Part shown: one piece after another, positions 44,232-53,576 of the stretch
Numbering within the stretch: the stretch's first letter is position 1
How the letters are laid out: every line of letters begins with the position of its first letter
Assembly (NCBI GenBank): GCA_039184865.1
Contig: JBCDAV010000009.1
Span: forward strand, 1 to 64,000
DNA: 64,000 nucleotides
Reading direction: 5' to 3'
From: Thermohalobaculum sp039184865
GTDB lineage: Bacteria > Pseudomonadota > Alphaproteobacteria > Rhodobacterales > Rhodobacteraceae
Notes under the pieces: generated by a model
What the model saw: the letters and a program-made list of their open reading frames with translations, nothing else
Databases searched by the model: none
Told to the model about the DNA's origin: nothing
Made by a program: the position numbers and the translations under genes

Positions 44232-44607
44232 CGTTCGCGTTCGTCAGGAATGGCGCCTCTTTCAGCCAGGCGATTGCCGCATCGCGCGACCCCGGCGGAA
44301 ACATGCGAGCCTCGCACTCGGCGAAAGACACGTAATCGTCGAACAGCGCCTTGTGCCGCTGATCGCCGACGAAGGCGAACCGTCTCACCCTGCCGCGGGA
44401 CATCAGACGATTGTAGCGACGGATTTCCTCGCTCACTCCGCTGAGGTCGACAGATCCGATGAACTCGCTGAGGACAGCAACGTCGTACCCGGTCGAAGTC
44501 GTGTCGTCGAACGAGTTCATGACCGTGTCCGCGTCATACTGCGAGACTTTGCCCGATGCGACGTACCCCCAGATCCCCGTCGGAAGATCGGCAATTTCCT
44601 CGATCAT
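44224..44607 (-). CDS. SpoIIAA-like (STAS-fold) protein
   Basis: 127-aa small soluble protein of the SpoIIAA-like group (MIEEIADLPTGIWGYVASGKVSQYDADTV). The pattern of an N-terminal hairpin, an ASGKV strand, and later FAFVGDQRHKALF and EARMFPPGSRDAAIAWL fits that family. Start set at 44607, with GGGGGA before the ATG; the frame is open further upstream but the family begins here. It overlaps the mscS start by 8 bp and is likely co-translated. Molecular function of the family is not established. Confidence 0.8.
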   Translation of the reverse strand: MIEEIADLPTGIWGYVASGKVSQYDADTVMNSFDDTTSTGYDVAVLSEFIGSVDLSGVSEEIRRYNRLMSRGRVRRFAFVGDQRHKALFDDYVSFAECEARMFPPGSRDAAIAWLKEAPFLTNANGD

Positions 44608-44997
44608 TTCGTCCCCCACGAGCAACCCCGTCCGGGACCGGGCGCCGACCGTTGTTCTCGACCTTTCCGGCAAGGGCGATGCGATCGGTTTGCGTCGTTC
44701 GTCTTGTGCCGGCCGGCGAGGCATTGGCCTTACGGTCCCTGCTGCACACTAATCGCACAAATCTGCCGCGCACCAGTGCGAAATAGCCGAGGTTTCGCTA
44801 CGTCCGCCAAAGGTTCGGGATTTGTGGCAGTTGGCGGCAGCGTCGAAGTCAGGCATGGCGCCGGTGCCCGATGCCGGAGATGACGCCATGCAAATGCGAA
44901 AACTCAGGCAACTGGACGTTCCCGCTACGGAGTGATCCTCAAGTAACCGGCTGAAACACTTCCTGATCAGCCGTGAATTACGCGGGGCTGGGCGCCA
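44608..44997. other. Intergenic region
   Basis: 390 bp between two minus-strand genes. It must contain the promoter of the SpoIIAA-like/mscS pair. The only structure seen is the inverted repeat at 44948-44973. Confidence 0.45.
44948..44973 (-). terminator. Inverted repeat after the Gfo/Idh/MocA gene, possible terminator
   Basis: CGGCTGA and TCAGCCG, 12-nt loop, 25 nt after the stop codon. It has no following T run, so it is at best a weak or factor-assisted terminator. Confidence 0.3.
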
Positions 44998-46110
44998 CTA
45001 AGGCGACCACCACGTTCCTTCGGTAGCACTCCGGTGGATGCCATGGATGAGGTTCTCGATCCGGTATCCGGTTCCGAAGTCCATGCGCGGCGCGCGATCA
45101 CCGACAATCCCGCGTAGAAGGTCACGAAGCTCGATGACCTTGAGATCGTTGAAACCGAGCTGGTGCCCGACACCCGGCATGAAGTCGCCGAACGGCGGGT
45201 GATCCGGTCCCGAGAGAATTGTCCGAAAGCCCTGGGCTGCTCCTTCGCCCGACCGGAACAGCTTCAGCTCGTTCAGTTGTTCCTGATTGAAGGTCATTTG
45301 ACCGTGCGTGCCGTGAACTTCCCATTCGATACGGTTCTTCCGGCCCCAGGCGCAACGTGAGGTCGACAAGAGCCCCTGCGCGCCGCCTTCGAAGCGAAAG
45401 AGAGCGGACGCGACGTCCTCGTTCTCCACCTCGCCCGATCCGCCCTCCGGTTTCGGCCGGGTCGTATAGATCGTCTGCATGTCGGCGATCAGGGCCTCGG
45501 GCTGACCCATCAGCACCTCGACCATCGACATGGCGTGGCAACCCATGTCCCCGAGCACTCCGAGCCCCGCGTCTTTCTTCAGGCACCGCCATGTCCACGG
45601 GGCCTCGGGGTCGGCCTGGAAATCCTCGTCGTACAGAATCCGGAAATGAACAGGCTTGCCGATTGCACCGTCCGCGATGAGCTTCTCGGCATGCAGGATT
45701 GCCGGATTCCAAATATAATTATAGCCGACCTGCGTCTTCTTATGCGCACGCTCCGCCGCGTCCAGCATCGCCTTCGCATCGTCCAGCGTCAGTGCCATCG
45801 GCTTCTCGCACCAGACGTGCTTGCCTGCCTCCAGGGCGGCGATCGCCATGTCCCTATGCAGGCCGTTCGGTGTGGTCACCGACACGAGATCGACCTTCGG
45901 GTCGGTGACAAGCTCACGCCAATCCGCGGTCGAGCGGGCGAAACCGAATTGATCCGCCATGGCCGATGCCCGGTCCGCGGGCACGTCGCACAGCGTTTCG
46001 AGACGTATGCGAGGGACGTCGCCGAAGACGGCCTTGACGTTGCGATAGGCCAAAGCGTGGCACTTGCCCATATACCCCGTGCCGATCAGGCCGACGCCAA
46101 GTTCTTCCAT
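44998..46110 (-). CDS. Gfo/Idh/MocA family NAD(P)-dependent dehydrogenase
   Basis: 370 aa. Rossmann motif GTGYMGKCH (residues 8-16), the EKP motif in VWCEKPMAL holding the family lysine, and a catalytic-type GDMGCHAMSMVEVLMG. Start set at 46110 with GGAGTC upstream. It is divergent from the ABC transporter and iol genes (113 bp), which suggests a role in oxidation of an inositol isomer or related cyclitol or sugar, as a second dehydrogenase besides IolG at 51,868. The exact substrate cannot be read from sequence. Confidence 0.88.
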   Translation of the reverse strand: MEELGVGLIGTGYMGKCHALAYRNVKAVFGDVPRIRLETLCDVPADRASAMADQFGFARSTADWRELVTDPKVDLVSVTTPNGLHRDMAIAALEAGKHVWCEKPMALTLDDAKAMLDAAERAHKKTQVGYNYIWNPAILHAEKLIADGAIGKPVHFRILYDEDFQADPEAPWTWRCLKKDAGLGVLGDMGCHAMSMVEVLMGQPEALIADMQTIYTTRPKPEGGSGEVENEDVASALFRFEGGAQGLLSTSRCAWGRKNRIEWEVHGTHGQMTFNQEQLNELKLFRSGEGAAQGFRTILSGPDHPPFGDFMPGVGHQLGFNDLKVIELRDLLRGIVGDRAPRMDFGTGYRIENLIHGIHRSATEGTWWSP

Positions 46111-46223
46111 GGTTTGACTCCGTCCGAATCGCGTGAATACTTCCACTATAGCGGGTGCGTCCCGTCACAAGCGCAAGACGAAGCTGAACAAAACATCGGC
46201 GCTCAAGCGCCAAGGGAGGAACC

Positions 46224-47165
46224 ATGAAAACGCTTCTCGCCGCAGTCGCGGTCGCAGCCCTGTCCGTCGCCGGTCTCACTCAGCCTGCGATTGCGGACGG
46301 CGAAAAGTACGTGCTGGTCAGCCATGCGCCGGACAGCGACAGTTGGTGGAACACAATCAAGAACGGCATAGCGCTCGCGGGCGAGCAGATGGGCGTCGAG
46401 GTCGAGTACCGCAACCCGCCGACAGGCGATCTTGCCGACATGGCGCGCATCATCGAGCAGGCTGCAGCCTCCGGGCCGAACGGCATCATCACGACGCTCG
46501 CTGATCCGGACGTCCTGAGCGGTCCGATCAAGGCTGCCGTGGACTCGGGCGTGGACGTGATCATCATGAACTCCGGTACGCCGGATCAGGCGCGCGAGGT
46601 CGGTGCGCTGATGTATGTTGGCCAGCCTGAATACGATGCCGGTCATGCCGCCGGATTGCGTGCCAAGGGCGATGGCGTGGCGTCGTTCCTCTGTGTCAAT
46701 CACTATATCAACTCCCCGTCGTCGACGCAGCGCTGTCAGGGCTTTGCAGACGGGCTCGGTGTTGATCTGGGCAACCAGATGATCGACTCGGGACAGGACC
46801 CGTCCGAGATCAAGAACAAGGTGTTGGCCTATCTCTCCGCCAATCCGAACACGGACGCCATCCTGACCCTCGGCCCGACTTCGGCCGACCCGACGCTGCT
46901 GGCGCTGGATGAGAACGGCATGGCAGGCGACATCTATTTCGGCACCTTCGATCTCGGCGACGAGATCGTCAAAGGCATCAAGGCTGGTGTGATCAACTGG
47001 GGGATCGATCAGCAGCCGTTCCTGCAGGCCTATCTCCCGGTCGTCGTGCTGACGAATTATCACCGCTACGGTGTTCTGCCGGGCAACAACATCAACTCGG
47101 GTCCAGGCTTCGTCACCAAGGACGGCCTGACCCTGGTCGAGAAATACGCCGGCGAGTATCGCTGA
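46224..47165 (+). CDS. Sugar/cyclitol ABC transporter periplasmic binding protein
   Basis: 313-aa type I periplasmic binding protein of the ribose/inositol cluster. Signal peptide ends near residue 24 (AIADG). Mature features: YVLVSHAPDSDSWWNTIKNG, GLRAKGDGVASFLCVNH and a C-terminal VINWGIDQQPFLQAY, typical of this group. The start is preceded by AAGGGAGGA. First gene of a plus-strand set: binding protein, permease, ATPase, iolD, iolE, iolG. The context makes myo-inositol or a related cyclitol the likely ligand. Confidence 0.88.
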   Translation: MKTLLAAVAVAALSVAGLTQPAIADGEKYVLVSHAPDSDSWWNTIKNGIALAGEQMGVEVEYRNPPTGDLADMARIIEQAAASGPNGIITTLADPDVLSGPIKAAVDSGVDVIIMNSGTPDQAREVGALMYVGQPEYDAGHAAGLRAKGDGVASFLCVNHYINSPSSTQRCQGFADGLGVDLGNQMIDSGQDPSEIKNKVLAYLSANPNTDAILTLGPTSADPTLLALDENGMAGDIYFGTFDLGDEIVKGIKAGVINWGIDQQPFLQAYLPVVVLTNYHRYGVLPGNNINSGPGFVTKDGLTLVEKYAGEYR

Positions 47166-47222
47166 TCCGCGCATCTGTCGGGGAGGCAGAAGTCCTTCCC
47201 GGCTTGTCGAAAGGGACAGAGG

Positions 47223-48344
47223 ATGCCCGGTCCGGCTGACACCGGCGCGGACGAACGCGTCAAGGAGATCTCAAGGTTCCGACAGGCGCTGATCCGGCCG
47301 GAACTCGGCGGTATATGCGGGACGGTTCTGGTCTTCACGTTCTTCCTGCTGACGGCGTTCGACAGCGGTATGTTCAACGCGCAGGGTGTGATGAACTGGT
47401 CCGTGGTCTCGGCTCAGTTCATGATCATCGCTGTGGGTGCGTGCCTGTTGATGATCGCGGGCGAATTCGACCTCAGCGTGGGCTCGATGATCGGTTTTGC
47501 CGGCATGATGATCGCGATTTTTTCGGTGACCTATTCCTGGCCTGTCTGGATCGCGATTATCGTGACGTTTGCGCTGTGTGTCGGCATCGGTTTCATCAAT
47601 GGCTTCATCGTCGTGCGCACCGGCTTGCCGAGCTTCATCGTGACGCTCGCATTCCTGTTCATCCTGCGCGGTTTCACGATCTTCTTCCCGCAACTCTTCG
47701 AGCGCAAAACGATCATCGGCGGGGTCAAGGATGCGGCCGAAGGCGACTGGCTGGCGCCCGTCTTCGGCGGCAAGATCGGGCAGCCGATTTTCCAGTGGCT
47801 GGGCGATGCGGGGATCATTGACGTTTTTGAGCGCGGCACCAGGAAGGGCCAACCGGTCGTCGATGGCATCCCGATGCTGATCATCTGGGCGATCGTGCTG
47901 GTGATCGTGGGCCACTACATCCTGACGAAGACCCGGTTCGGCAACTGGATCTACGCCTCTGGCGGCGATGCGCAGGCTGCGCGCTATGTCGGTGTTCCGG
48001 TCAACCGCGTGAAGATCCTGATGTTCATGTTCACGGCCTTCTGCGCGACGGTGTTTGCGACCTGCCAGGTCATGGAGTTCGGCTCCGCTGGCGCTGACCG
48101 CGGATTGCTGAAGGAGTTCGAGGCGATCATCGCGGTCGTCATCGGCGGCGCGCTTCTGACGGGCGGTTACGGATCGGTTATCGGCGCCGCCCTGGGCGCC
48201 CTGATCTTCGGCGTCGTCCAGCAGGGCCTGTTCTTTGCGGGTGTCGAGAGTTCGCTGTTCCGGGTGTTCCTCGGCCTGATCCTGCTGATGGCGGTGGTGC
48301 TCAACACCTACATCCGCCGTATGATCACGGGAGAGCGGGGATGA
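47223..48344 (+). CDS. Sugar/cyclitol ABC transporter permease
   Basis: 373-aa membrane permease of the BPD_transp_2 (ribose/inositol) type. Many membrane helices are visible, e.g. GTVLVFTFFLLTAFDSGMF, FMIIAVGACLLMIAGEFDLSVGSMIGFAG (the family GxFDLSVG motif) and IAIIVTFALCVGIGFINGFIVV. It has a ~60-residue hydrophilic insertion after FFPQLF (about 165-225) not seen in the shortest family members. Overlaps the ATPase gene by 4 bp (ATGA), so the two are coupled. Import of inositol or a similar polyol is inferred from the iol genes downstream. Confidence 0.9.
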   Translation: MPGPADTGADERVKEISRFRQALIRPELGGICGTVLVFTFFLLTAFDSGMFNAQGVMNWSVVSAQFMIIAVGACLLMIAGEFDLSVGSMIGFAGMMIAIFSVTYSWPVWIAIIVTFALCVGIGFINGFIVVRTGLPSFIVTLAFLFILRGFTIFFPQLFERKTIIGGVKDAAEGDWLAPVFGGKIGQPIFQWLGDAGIIDVFERGTRKGQPVVDGIPMLIIWAIVLVIVGHYILTKTRFGNWIYASGGDAQAARYVGVPVNRVKILMFMFTAFCATVFATCQVMEFGSAGADRGLLKEFEAIIAVVIGGALLTGGYGSVIGAALGALIFGVVQQGLFFAGVESSLFRVFLGLILLMAVVLNTYIRRMITGERG

Positions 48345-49120
48345 GCGACCCTCTCGTCCGCATGGTCGACATTGAGAAGCACTTCGGCAGCGTGATCGCG
48401 CTGGCCGGTGTGTCCTTTGACGTCCAAGCCGGTGAATGCCACTGTCTGCTGGGCGACAACGGTGCTGGCAAATCCACGTTCATCAAGACGATGGCGGGCG
48501 TCCACAAGCCGACACGGGGCGAGATCTATTTCGAAGGCCAGCCGATGGACTTCGACAGTCCGCGAGATGCGATGAATGCCGGGATCGCGACGGTTTATCA
48601 GGATCTCGCAATGATCCCGCTGATGTCGGTCACTCGGAATTTCTGGATGGGTCGGGAGCCGGTGACAGGCTGGGGTCCATTCAAGCTGTTCGACGTTGCC
48701 GAAGCCAACCGGATCACGATGGACGAGATGCGCAAGATGGGCATCAATCTGCGCGGCCCGGATCAGGCGGTCGGCACGCTTTCGGGCGGCGAACGACAGA
48801 CCGTCGCCATTGCCCGGGCGGTCTACTTCGGCGCGAAGGTCCTGATCCTGGACGAGCCGACCTCGGCCCTCGGCGTGCGGCAGACCTCCAACGTGCTGGC
48901 AACCGTCGATCGCGTTCGCAAACAGGGTATCGGCGTGGTCTTCATCACCCACAATGTACGCCATGCGATGGCCGTGGGCGATCGGTTCACGGTGCTCAAT
49001 CGTGGCAAGACGCTGGGCACCGCCGTGCGTGGCGAGATCGAGGCGGACGCGTTGCAGGACCTTATGGCGGGTGGACAGGAATTGGCGACCCTGGAAGGCT
49101 CGCTCGGGGGCACGGTGTGA
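48341..49120 (+). CDS. Sugar/cyclitol ABC transporter ATP-binding protein
   Basis: 259-aa ATPase. Walker A GDNGAGKS at residues 38-45, signature LSGGERQT, Walker B VLILDEPTSAL and switch FITHN are all present. It has one nucleotide-binding domain, whereas many importers of this class use a tandem ~500-aa ATPase; single-domain forms like FrcA also exist, so this is not a truncation. Coupled to the permease by a 4-bp overlap and followed 16 bp later by iolD. Confidence 0.9.
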   Translation: MSDPLVRMVDIEKHFGSVIALAGVSFDVQAGECHCLLGDNGAGKSTFIKTMAGVHKPTRGEIYFEGQPMDFDSPRDAMNAGIATVYQDLAMIPLMSVTRNFWMGREPVTGWGPFKLFDVAEANRITMDEMRKMGINLRGPDQAVGTLSGGERQTVAIARAVYFGAKVLILDEPTSALGVRQTSNVLATVDRVRKQGIGVVFITHNVRHAMAVGDRFTVLNRGKTLGTAVRGEIEADALQDLMAGGQELATLEGSLGGTV

Positions 49121-49136
49121 CGATGGGACAGAGCAA

Positions 49137-50960
49137 ATGAGCACGATCCGGCTGACTTCAGCCCAGGCGATGGTCCGATATCTTGCGGCACAGCGCAACG
49201 AGGACGAAGATCCGCTCTTCGCCGGCGTCTGGGCGATCTTCGGTCACGGCAATGTCGCTGGTCTCGGCGAGGCACTTTACGGCGTGCGCGACAGGCTGCC
49301 GACATGGCGCGGGCATAACGAGCAGACGATGGCCCACGCCGCAATCGCCTTCGCCAAGCAGTCCCGGCGCCGGCGGATGATGGCGGTCACCTCGTCGATC
49401 GGACCGGGGGCGACCAACATGGTCACTGCGGCAGCCACGGCCCATGTGAACCGGTTGCCTGTACTGTTCCTGCCCGGTGATGTTTTCGCAAACCGGGCAC
49501 CCGATCCCGTGCTGCAGCAGGTCGAGGACTTCGGCGACGGGACGGTCAGCGCCAATGACTGTTTCCGCCCGGTCTCGCGCTACTACGACCGGATCTCGCG
49601 ACCCGAACACATTCTGACGGCGCTGCCTCGGGCCGTGCGGACATTGACCGACCCCGCCGATTGCGGCCCTGTTACGCTCGCGTTTTGCCAGGACACCCAG
49701 ACCGAGGCTTACGATTATCCGGAGAACTTCTTTTCGGAGCGTGCTTGGACGCCGCGTGCGCCCGCGCCCGATCCAACTGAGTTGCGTGCAGCCGCAGAGG
49801 CTTTCCGCGAAGCCAGAAACCCGATCATCGTGGCCGGGGGTGGAGTGATCTATGGCAGGGCAACAGACGCCCTGCAGAGCTTCGCCGAGACCCACAATAT
49901 TCCCGTTGTGGAAACGCAGGCCGGAAAGTCGTCGCTGCCTTGGGATCACCCAATGAACTTCGGCCCGGTCGGTGTGACCGGTGCGTCCTCTGCAAATGCA
50001 CTCTGCGAAAAGGCCGATCTCGTGTTCGGTGTCGGGACACGCTTTCAGGACTTCACCACGGGATCGTGGGCCTTGTTCCGCAATGCCGAACGCCGTCTTC
50101 TGTCACTGAACATCCAGCCCTATGATGCAGCCAAGCACGACGCTCTTTCGCTGGTCGCGGATGCGAGGCAGGGGCTAACGGCTCTCTCGGAAGAGCTGGC
50201 CGGGTATCGCGGCCCCGACCTGCCTGACCTGAAAGCAAAGTGGTTCGCCGAAGCCGACGCGGTCACTGCCGCCCCGGCTCCTGACAGCAACGACCTGCCG
50301 ACGGACATGCAGGTGATCGGTGCCGTTCAACGCGCTTCGACGCAGAATACGACCGTCATGTGCGCGGCCGGGACAATGCCCGGCGAACTGCACAAGCTCT
50401 GGAAGGCGGCCAATCCCGGCCATTACCACATGGAGTACGGTTTCTCCTGCATGGGCTACGAGATCGCCGGCGCCATGGGCATCAAGATGGCCGACCCGGA
50501 CCGCGATGTGATCTGCATGCTCGGCGACGGCAGCTACATGATGGCGAATTCCGAGCTGGCCACCGCCGTCATGATGGGGATTGGCTTCACGGTAATCATA
50601 ACCGACAATCGCGGCTTCGGCTGCATCAACCGATTGCAACGCGGCACCGGCGGAGCAGAGTTCAACAATCTCCTGGATACCGCCGTGCATGAGACCCCGT
50701 CGAACATTGATTTCGTCGCCCATGCGGCGTCGATGGGCGCCCACGCGGTCAAAGCTGCAACCGTCGCTGATCTCGAGCGCGAACTGGCGAGCCGAGGCAA
50801 CGGCGTCAAAGTGATCGTGGTCGACACCGACCCCTATCCCGCAACTGAAGCCGGAGGCACTTGGTGGGAGGTCGCGGTTCCTGAAGTGTCGGCCCGACCG
50901 GAGGTCAACGCCGCCCGCGATGCCTATGTCGAAGCCAAGAAGATCCAGAAGGCGAGCTGA
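49137..50960 (+). CDS. iolD: 3D-(3,5/4)-trihydroxycyclohexane-1,2-dione hydrolase
   Basis: 607-aa thiamine diphosphate enzyme that opens the ring of the dione formed from inosose in myo-inositol breakdown. N-terminal pyrimidine-binding domain (ASSIGPGATNM-like TSSIGPGATN), central domain, and C-terminal TPP/Mg motif GDGSYMMANSELATAVMMGIGFTVIITDN. Length is typical for IolD. Start at 49137; upstream frame ignored because it runs inside the ATPase gene. The stop overlaps the iolE start by 1 bp. Confidence 0.95.
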   Translation: MSTIRLTSAQAMVRYLAAQRNEDEDPLFAGVWAIFGHGNVAGLGEALYGVRDRLPTWRGHNEQTMAHAAIAFAKQSRRRRMMAVTSSIGPGATNMVTAAATAHVNRLPVLFLPGDVFANRAPDPVLQQVEDFGDGTVSANDCFRPVSRYYDRISRPEHILTALPRAVRTLTDPADCGPVTLAFCQDTQTEAYDYPENFFSERAWTPRAPAPDPTELRAAAEAFREARNPIIVAGGGVIYGRATDALQSFAETHNIPVVETQAGKSSLPWDHPMNFGPVGVTGASSANALCEKADLVFGVGTRFQDFTTGSWALFRNAERRLLSLNIQPYDAAKHDALSLVADARQGLTALSEELAGYRGPDLPDLKAKWFAEADAVTAAPAPDSNDLPTDMQVIGAVQRASTQNTTVMCAAGTMPGELHKLWKAANPGHYHMEYGFSCMGYEIAGAMGIKMADPDRDVICMLGDGSYMMANSELATAVMMGIGFTVIITDNRGFGCINRLQRGTGGAEFNNLLDTAVHETPSNIDFVAHAASMGAHAVKAATVADLERELASRGNGVKVIVVDTDPYPATEAGGTWWEVAVPEVSARPEVNAARDAYVEAKKIQKAS

Positions 50961-51871
50961 TGGCGGTTCAGATCGGGATTTCTCCCATCGCTTGGCAGAA
51001 CGACGATCTGCCGGATCTGACTTCGGACTTCACGATGGATCAAGCGCTGCGGGAAGCGCGGGAGATCGGCTATACCGGCGTCGAGCGCGGTCAGCGCATG
51101 CCGAAGGACACCGAGGGCCTGCGCGCATACCTCGACCGCTACGACATCGCGCTCTGTGGCGGCTGGTGTTCGGGCAATCTGCTGGTGAATGACGTGGCCG
51201 AGGAACGCGACGCTGTGCGCCAGCAGGTTGAACAGTTCATCGCGCTCGGTAGTCCGTGCATCGTCTACGCCGAGTGTTCGAACACGGTACAAGGCGAGAT
51301 CGCAACGCCCGTCAATGCGCGCCCGAAACTGACGCGCGAAGAGATCGTCGCCTACGCGGCAAAAGTCACCGAACTGGCCAAATGGATGGCCGGTCAGGGC
51401 ATGCCAATGGCCTATCATCATCACATGGGGTCGATCATCGAGGCCGAGGCTGATGTCGACACATTGATGGATGCTTCGGGTCCGGAGGTGCATCTGTGCT
51501 TCGACACCGGCCACCTGCTGTTCGGCGGCGGTGACGTGATGGGAACGTTGAACCGATGGGGCGACCGGGTGCTTCACGTGCACTACAAAGATATTAGACC
51601 GGACGTGGTCCAAGATGTGCGAGAGAATGACCGCAGTTTCCTGGATGCGGTGATTGCGGGTGCTTTCACCGTTCCAGGCGATGGCTGCATCGACTTCGGC
51701 GAGATTACCTCCGCTTTGAAGTCCGTGACCTATTCGGGCTGGATCGTTGTCGAAGCAGAGCAGGATCCCGCCAAAGCGCCGCCCTTCGAGTATTCGAAGA
51801 TCGGTTTCGATCACATAACCGCGCAGTGCAGCGCCGCAGGGCTTCGGATTGGAACCGGGGACGGGAAATGA
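50960..51871 (+). CDS. iolE: myo-Inosose-2 dehydratase
   Basis: 303-aa xylose isomerase-like TIM-barrel enzyme that dehydrates 2-keto-myo-inositol to the trihydroxycyclohexanedione cleaved by IolD. Family marks: ISPIAWQNDDLPDL at the start, YHHHMGSIIE in the middle with metal-binding residues, CFDTGHLLFGG, and VEAEQDP near the end. Begins at the last base of iolD and overlaps iolG by 4 bp, so the three are translationally coupled. Confidence 0.95.
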   Translation: MAVQIGISPIAWQNDDLPDLTSDFTMDQALREAREIGYTGVERGQRMPKDTEGLRAYLDRYDIALCGGWCSGNLLVNDVAEERDAVRQQVEQFIALGSPCIVYAECSNTVQGEIATPVNARPKLTREEIVAYAAKVTELAKWMAGQGMPMAYHHHMGSIIEAEADVDTLMDASGPEVHLCFDTGHLLFGGGDVMGTLNRWGDRVLHVHYKDIRPDVVQDVRENDRSFLDAVIAGAFTVPGDGCIDFGEITSALKSVTYSGWIVVEAEQDPAKAPPFEYSKIGFDHITAQCSAAGLRIGTGDGK

Positions 51872-52842
51872 CGCTTCGGATCGGATTGATTGGCGCCGGG
51901 CGTATCGGACAGGTCCACGCTCGCGCTGTGGCGGCCTCTGAAAAAGCCGAGCTAGCCGCTGTTCATGACCCTATTGACTCCAACGCCGAGAAAGTCATGG
52001 CGTCGACTGGTTCGGCCCGTCGCGAGATCGACGGGATCTTTTCAGATCAGTCTATCGGCGCGGTGCTGATTTGTTCCCCGACCGATATGCACGCCGCTCA
52101 GTGCGAGGCTGCTGCGGCTGCCGGGAAAGCGATCTTCTGCGAAAAGCCAATCGATCTCGATCTTGTACGGGCCGAGGCCTGCGTCGCCAAGGCTGCCTCA
52201 TCTGGCGTGCAAGCGATGCTTGGCTTCAACCGTCGCTTCGACCCGCATTTCCTTGATCTCAAGCGTCAATTGGATGATGGCAAGATCGGAAGGCCGGAAC
52301 TGGTGCAGATCACCTCGCGCGATCCGAGCCCGCCGCCGATCGACTACGTAAAGCGCTCCGGCGGCCTGTTCCGGGACATGATGATCCATGATCTCGACAT
52401 GGCGCAATTTCTGTTGGGAGAGCCGCTGAGCGTCGTCGGCGTGACCGCGGACTCGCTGGTCGATGCGGATATCGCGGCTGTCGGAGATGTCGATACCGCT
52501 GCGGTTACGTTGCGGGCGGCGAGCGGCACCATCGTGGTCATCACGAATTCACGCCGGGCCACCTACGGCTACGACCAGCGGATCGAGGTGCACGGTGCGC
52601 TCGGGTGTCTGTCGGCGGGAAATCCGGCTGTGAACCAGACGACCCTGTTGACCGGGGCCGGAGCTTTGTCGCCGCCGCTGATGGACTTCTTCATGGATCG
52701 GTATGCCGCTGCCTATGCCGCGCAGATCGACGCTTTCATCAAGCTCTGTCTTGACCATCCGGTGGACGTGCCGGGTCTAGTGGACGGCCTTTCAGCGCTT
52801 CGCTTGGCGACCGAGTGCAGCGAACTTGCGGGGTTAGGGTAG
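51868..52842 (+). CDS. iolG: Inositol 2-dehydrogenase
   Basis: 324-aa Gfo/Idh/MocA dehydrogenase that oxidises myo-inositol to 2-keto-myo-inositol with NAD. Rossmann motif GAGRIGQVHA (residues 8-17), FCEKPIDL with the catalytic lysine, and GGLFRDMMIHDLDMAQFLLGEP with the Asp/His pair. Start set at 51868, giving an ATGA overlap with iolE. The set lacks iolA, iolB and iolC, which may be elsewhere in the genome, so the pathway is incomplete within the window. Confidence 0.92.
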   Translation: MTLRIGLIGAGRIGQVHARAVAASEKAELAAVHDPIDSNAEKVMASTGSARREIDGIFSDQSIGAVLICSPTDMHAAQCEAAAAAGKAIFCEKPIDLDLVRAEACVAKAASSGVQAMLGFNRRFDPHFLDLKRQLDDGKIGRPELVQITSRDPSPPPIDYVKRSGGLFRDMMIHDLDMAQFLLGEPLSVVGVTADSLVDADIAAVGDVDTAAVTLRAASGTIVVITNSRRATYGYDQRIEVHGALGCLSAGNPAVNQTTLLTGAGALSPPLMDFFMDRYAAAYAAQIDAFIKLCLDHPVDVPGLVDGLSALRLATECSELAGLG

Positions 52843-52892
52843 TGGGGCAGGGGGCAGGGCCCAAACGACCAACTCAACGCTTAATCAAACGT

Positions 52893-53462
52893 TCAGGCGA
52901 TCTCACGCCGCGTGGCATTCCGCAGCGCTCCGATCTGATCGAACGTCGCGAAAGCTCCACGCTGCACGGACTTCGGGTCGTGACCGACGACGTTCAGGGA
53001 GTCGAAGAACCGTTTTAGGTGCCCCGATTTCACGTACTCTCGCCCGACGGAGAGGTATTGCGTCGGCCAATCCGGTTGCAGTGCGCCCCTATCCAGCAGA
53101 ATGGTCGCGCCAAGGCTGGATCCGTTCAGGACATACCCGACGCCCCAGGCAAATCCTTCATCAAGTTCGTTCAGACCGAGCGATCGCGGGCGAGGCAGTT
53201 CGAGATCATTGCAGAGAGCCCTGATGCGCCGATATTCCTCTGCTGCATCTTCCGGATCGCCCCGCCGCAATGCTGCAGGAACACCCAACTGCTGATGCAC
53301 GCAGAGAAGCGCGTACAGGAAGTCGAGATAGGTCTGGCGTGACCCGAACCCGCCGTCCGGCGTCCACATCTCCTCGATTTTTGCATGCAACTCCCTGGTT
53401 GCTGCGCGCAGCGTGGCCCGCATGCCCGGTCCAACAACGCCATGTGCGGCGACATCATTCAT
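52893..53462 (-). CDS. Biliverdin-producing heme oxygenase
   Basis: 189 aa, alpha-helical. The proximal heme ligand is probably His26 in RATRELHAKIEEM, and the distal Gly-rich helix is GYVLNGSSLGATIL, both hallmarks of bacterial HO1/BphO-type enzymes. It splits heme to biliverdin, iron and CO. No bacteriophytochrome gene is in the window, so either iron recovery or chromophore supply for an unlinked phytochrome is possible. It neighbours the Fur/Mur regulator and metal transporter genes, which favours metal-related control. A putative promoter (53522-53550) and a palindrome (53556-53576) lie upstream. Confidence 0.85.
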   Translation of the reverse strand: MNDVAAHGVVGPGMRATLRAATRELHAKIEEMWTPDGGFGSRQTYLDFLYALLCVHQQLGVPAALRRGDPEDAAEEYRRIRALCNDLELPRPRSLGLNELDEGFAWGVGYVLNGSSLGATILLDRGALQPDWPTQYLSVGREYVKSGHLKRFFDSLNVVGHDPKSVQRGAFATFDQIGALRNATRREIA

Positions 53463-53521
53463 CGAAAACTGATCCAGTCTGCGGTGCGATTTTTATGCTG
53501 AGCCTTCATCAGCTTCAGATG

Positions 53522-53550
53522 AGCGTAGGGAGCACGTAATTGAGTGTCAA
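53522..53550 (-). promoter_or_regulatory. Putative sigma-70-type promoter of heme oxygenase gene
   Basis: On the minus strand TTGACA (53545-53550), 17-bp spacer, then TACGCT (53522-53527). It lies about 60 bp before the heme oxygenase start. Confidence 0.5.
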
Positions 53551-53555
53551 CTTTT

Positions 53556-53576
53556 TCTGACATATCGATTGTCAGA
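53556..53576. promoter_or_regulatory. Perfect inverted repeat upstream of heme oxygenase promoter
   Basis: TCTGACA, 7-nt spacer TATCGAT, TGTCAGA. It ends 5 bp before the -35 element, an activator-type position. The regulator is unknown. Confidence 0.5.
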
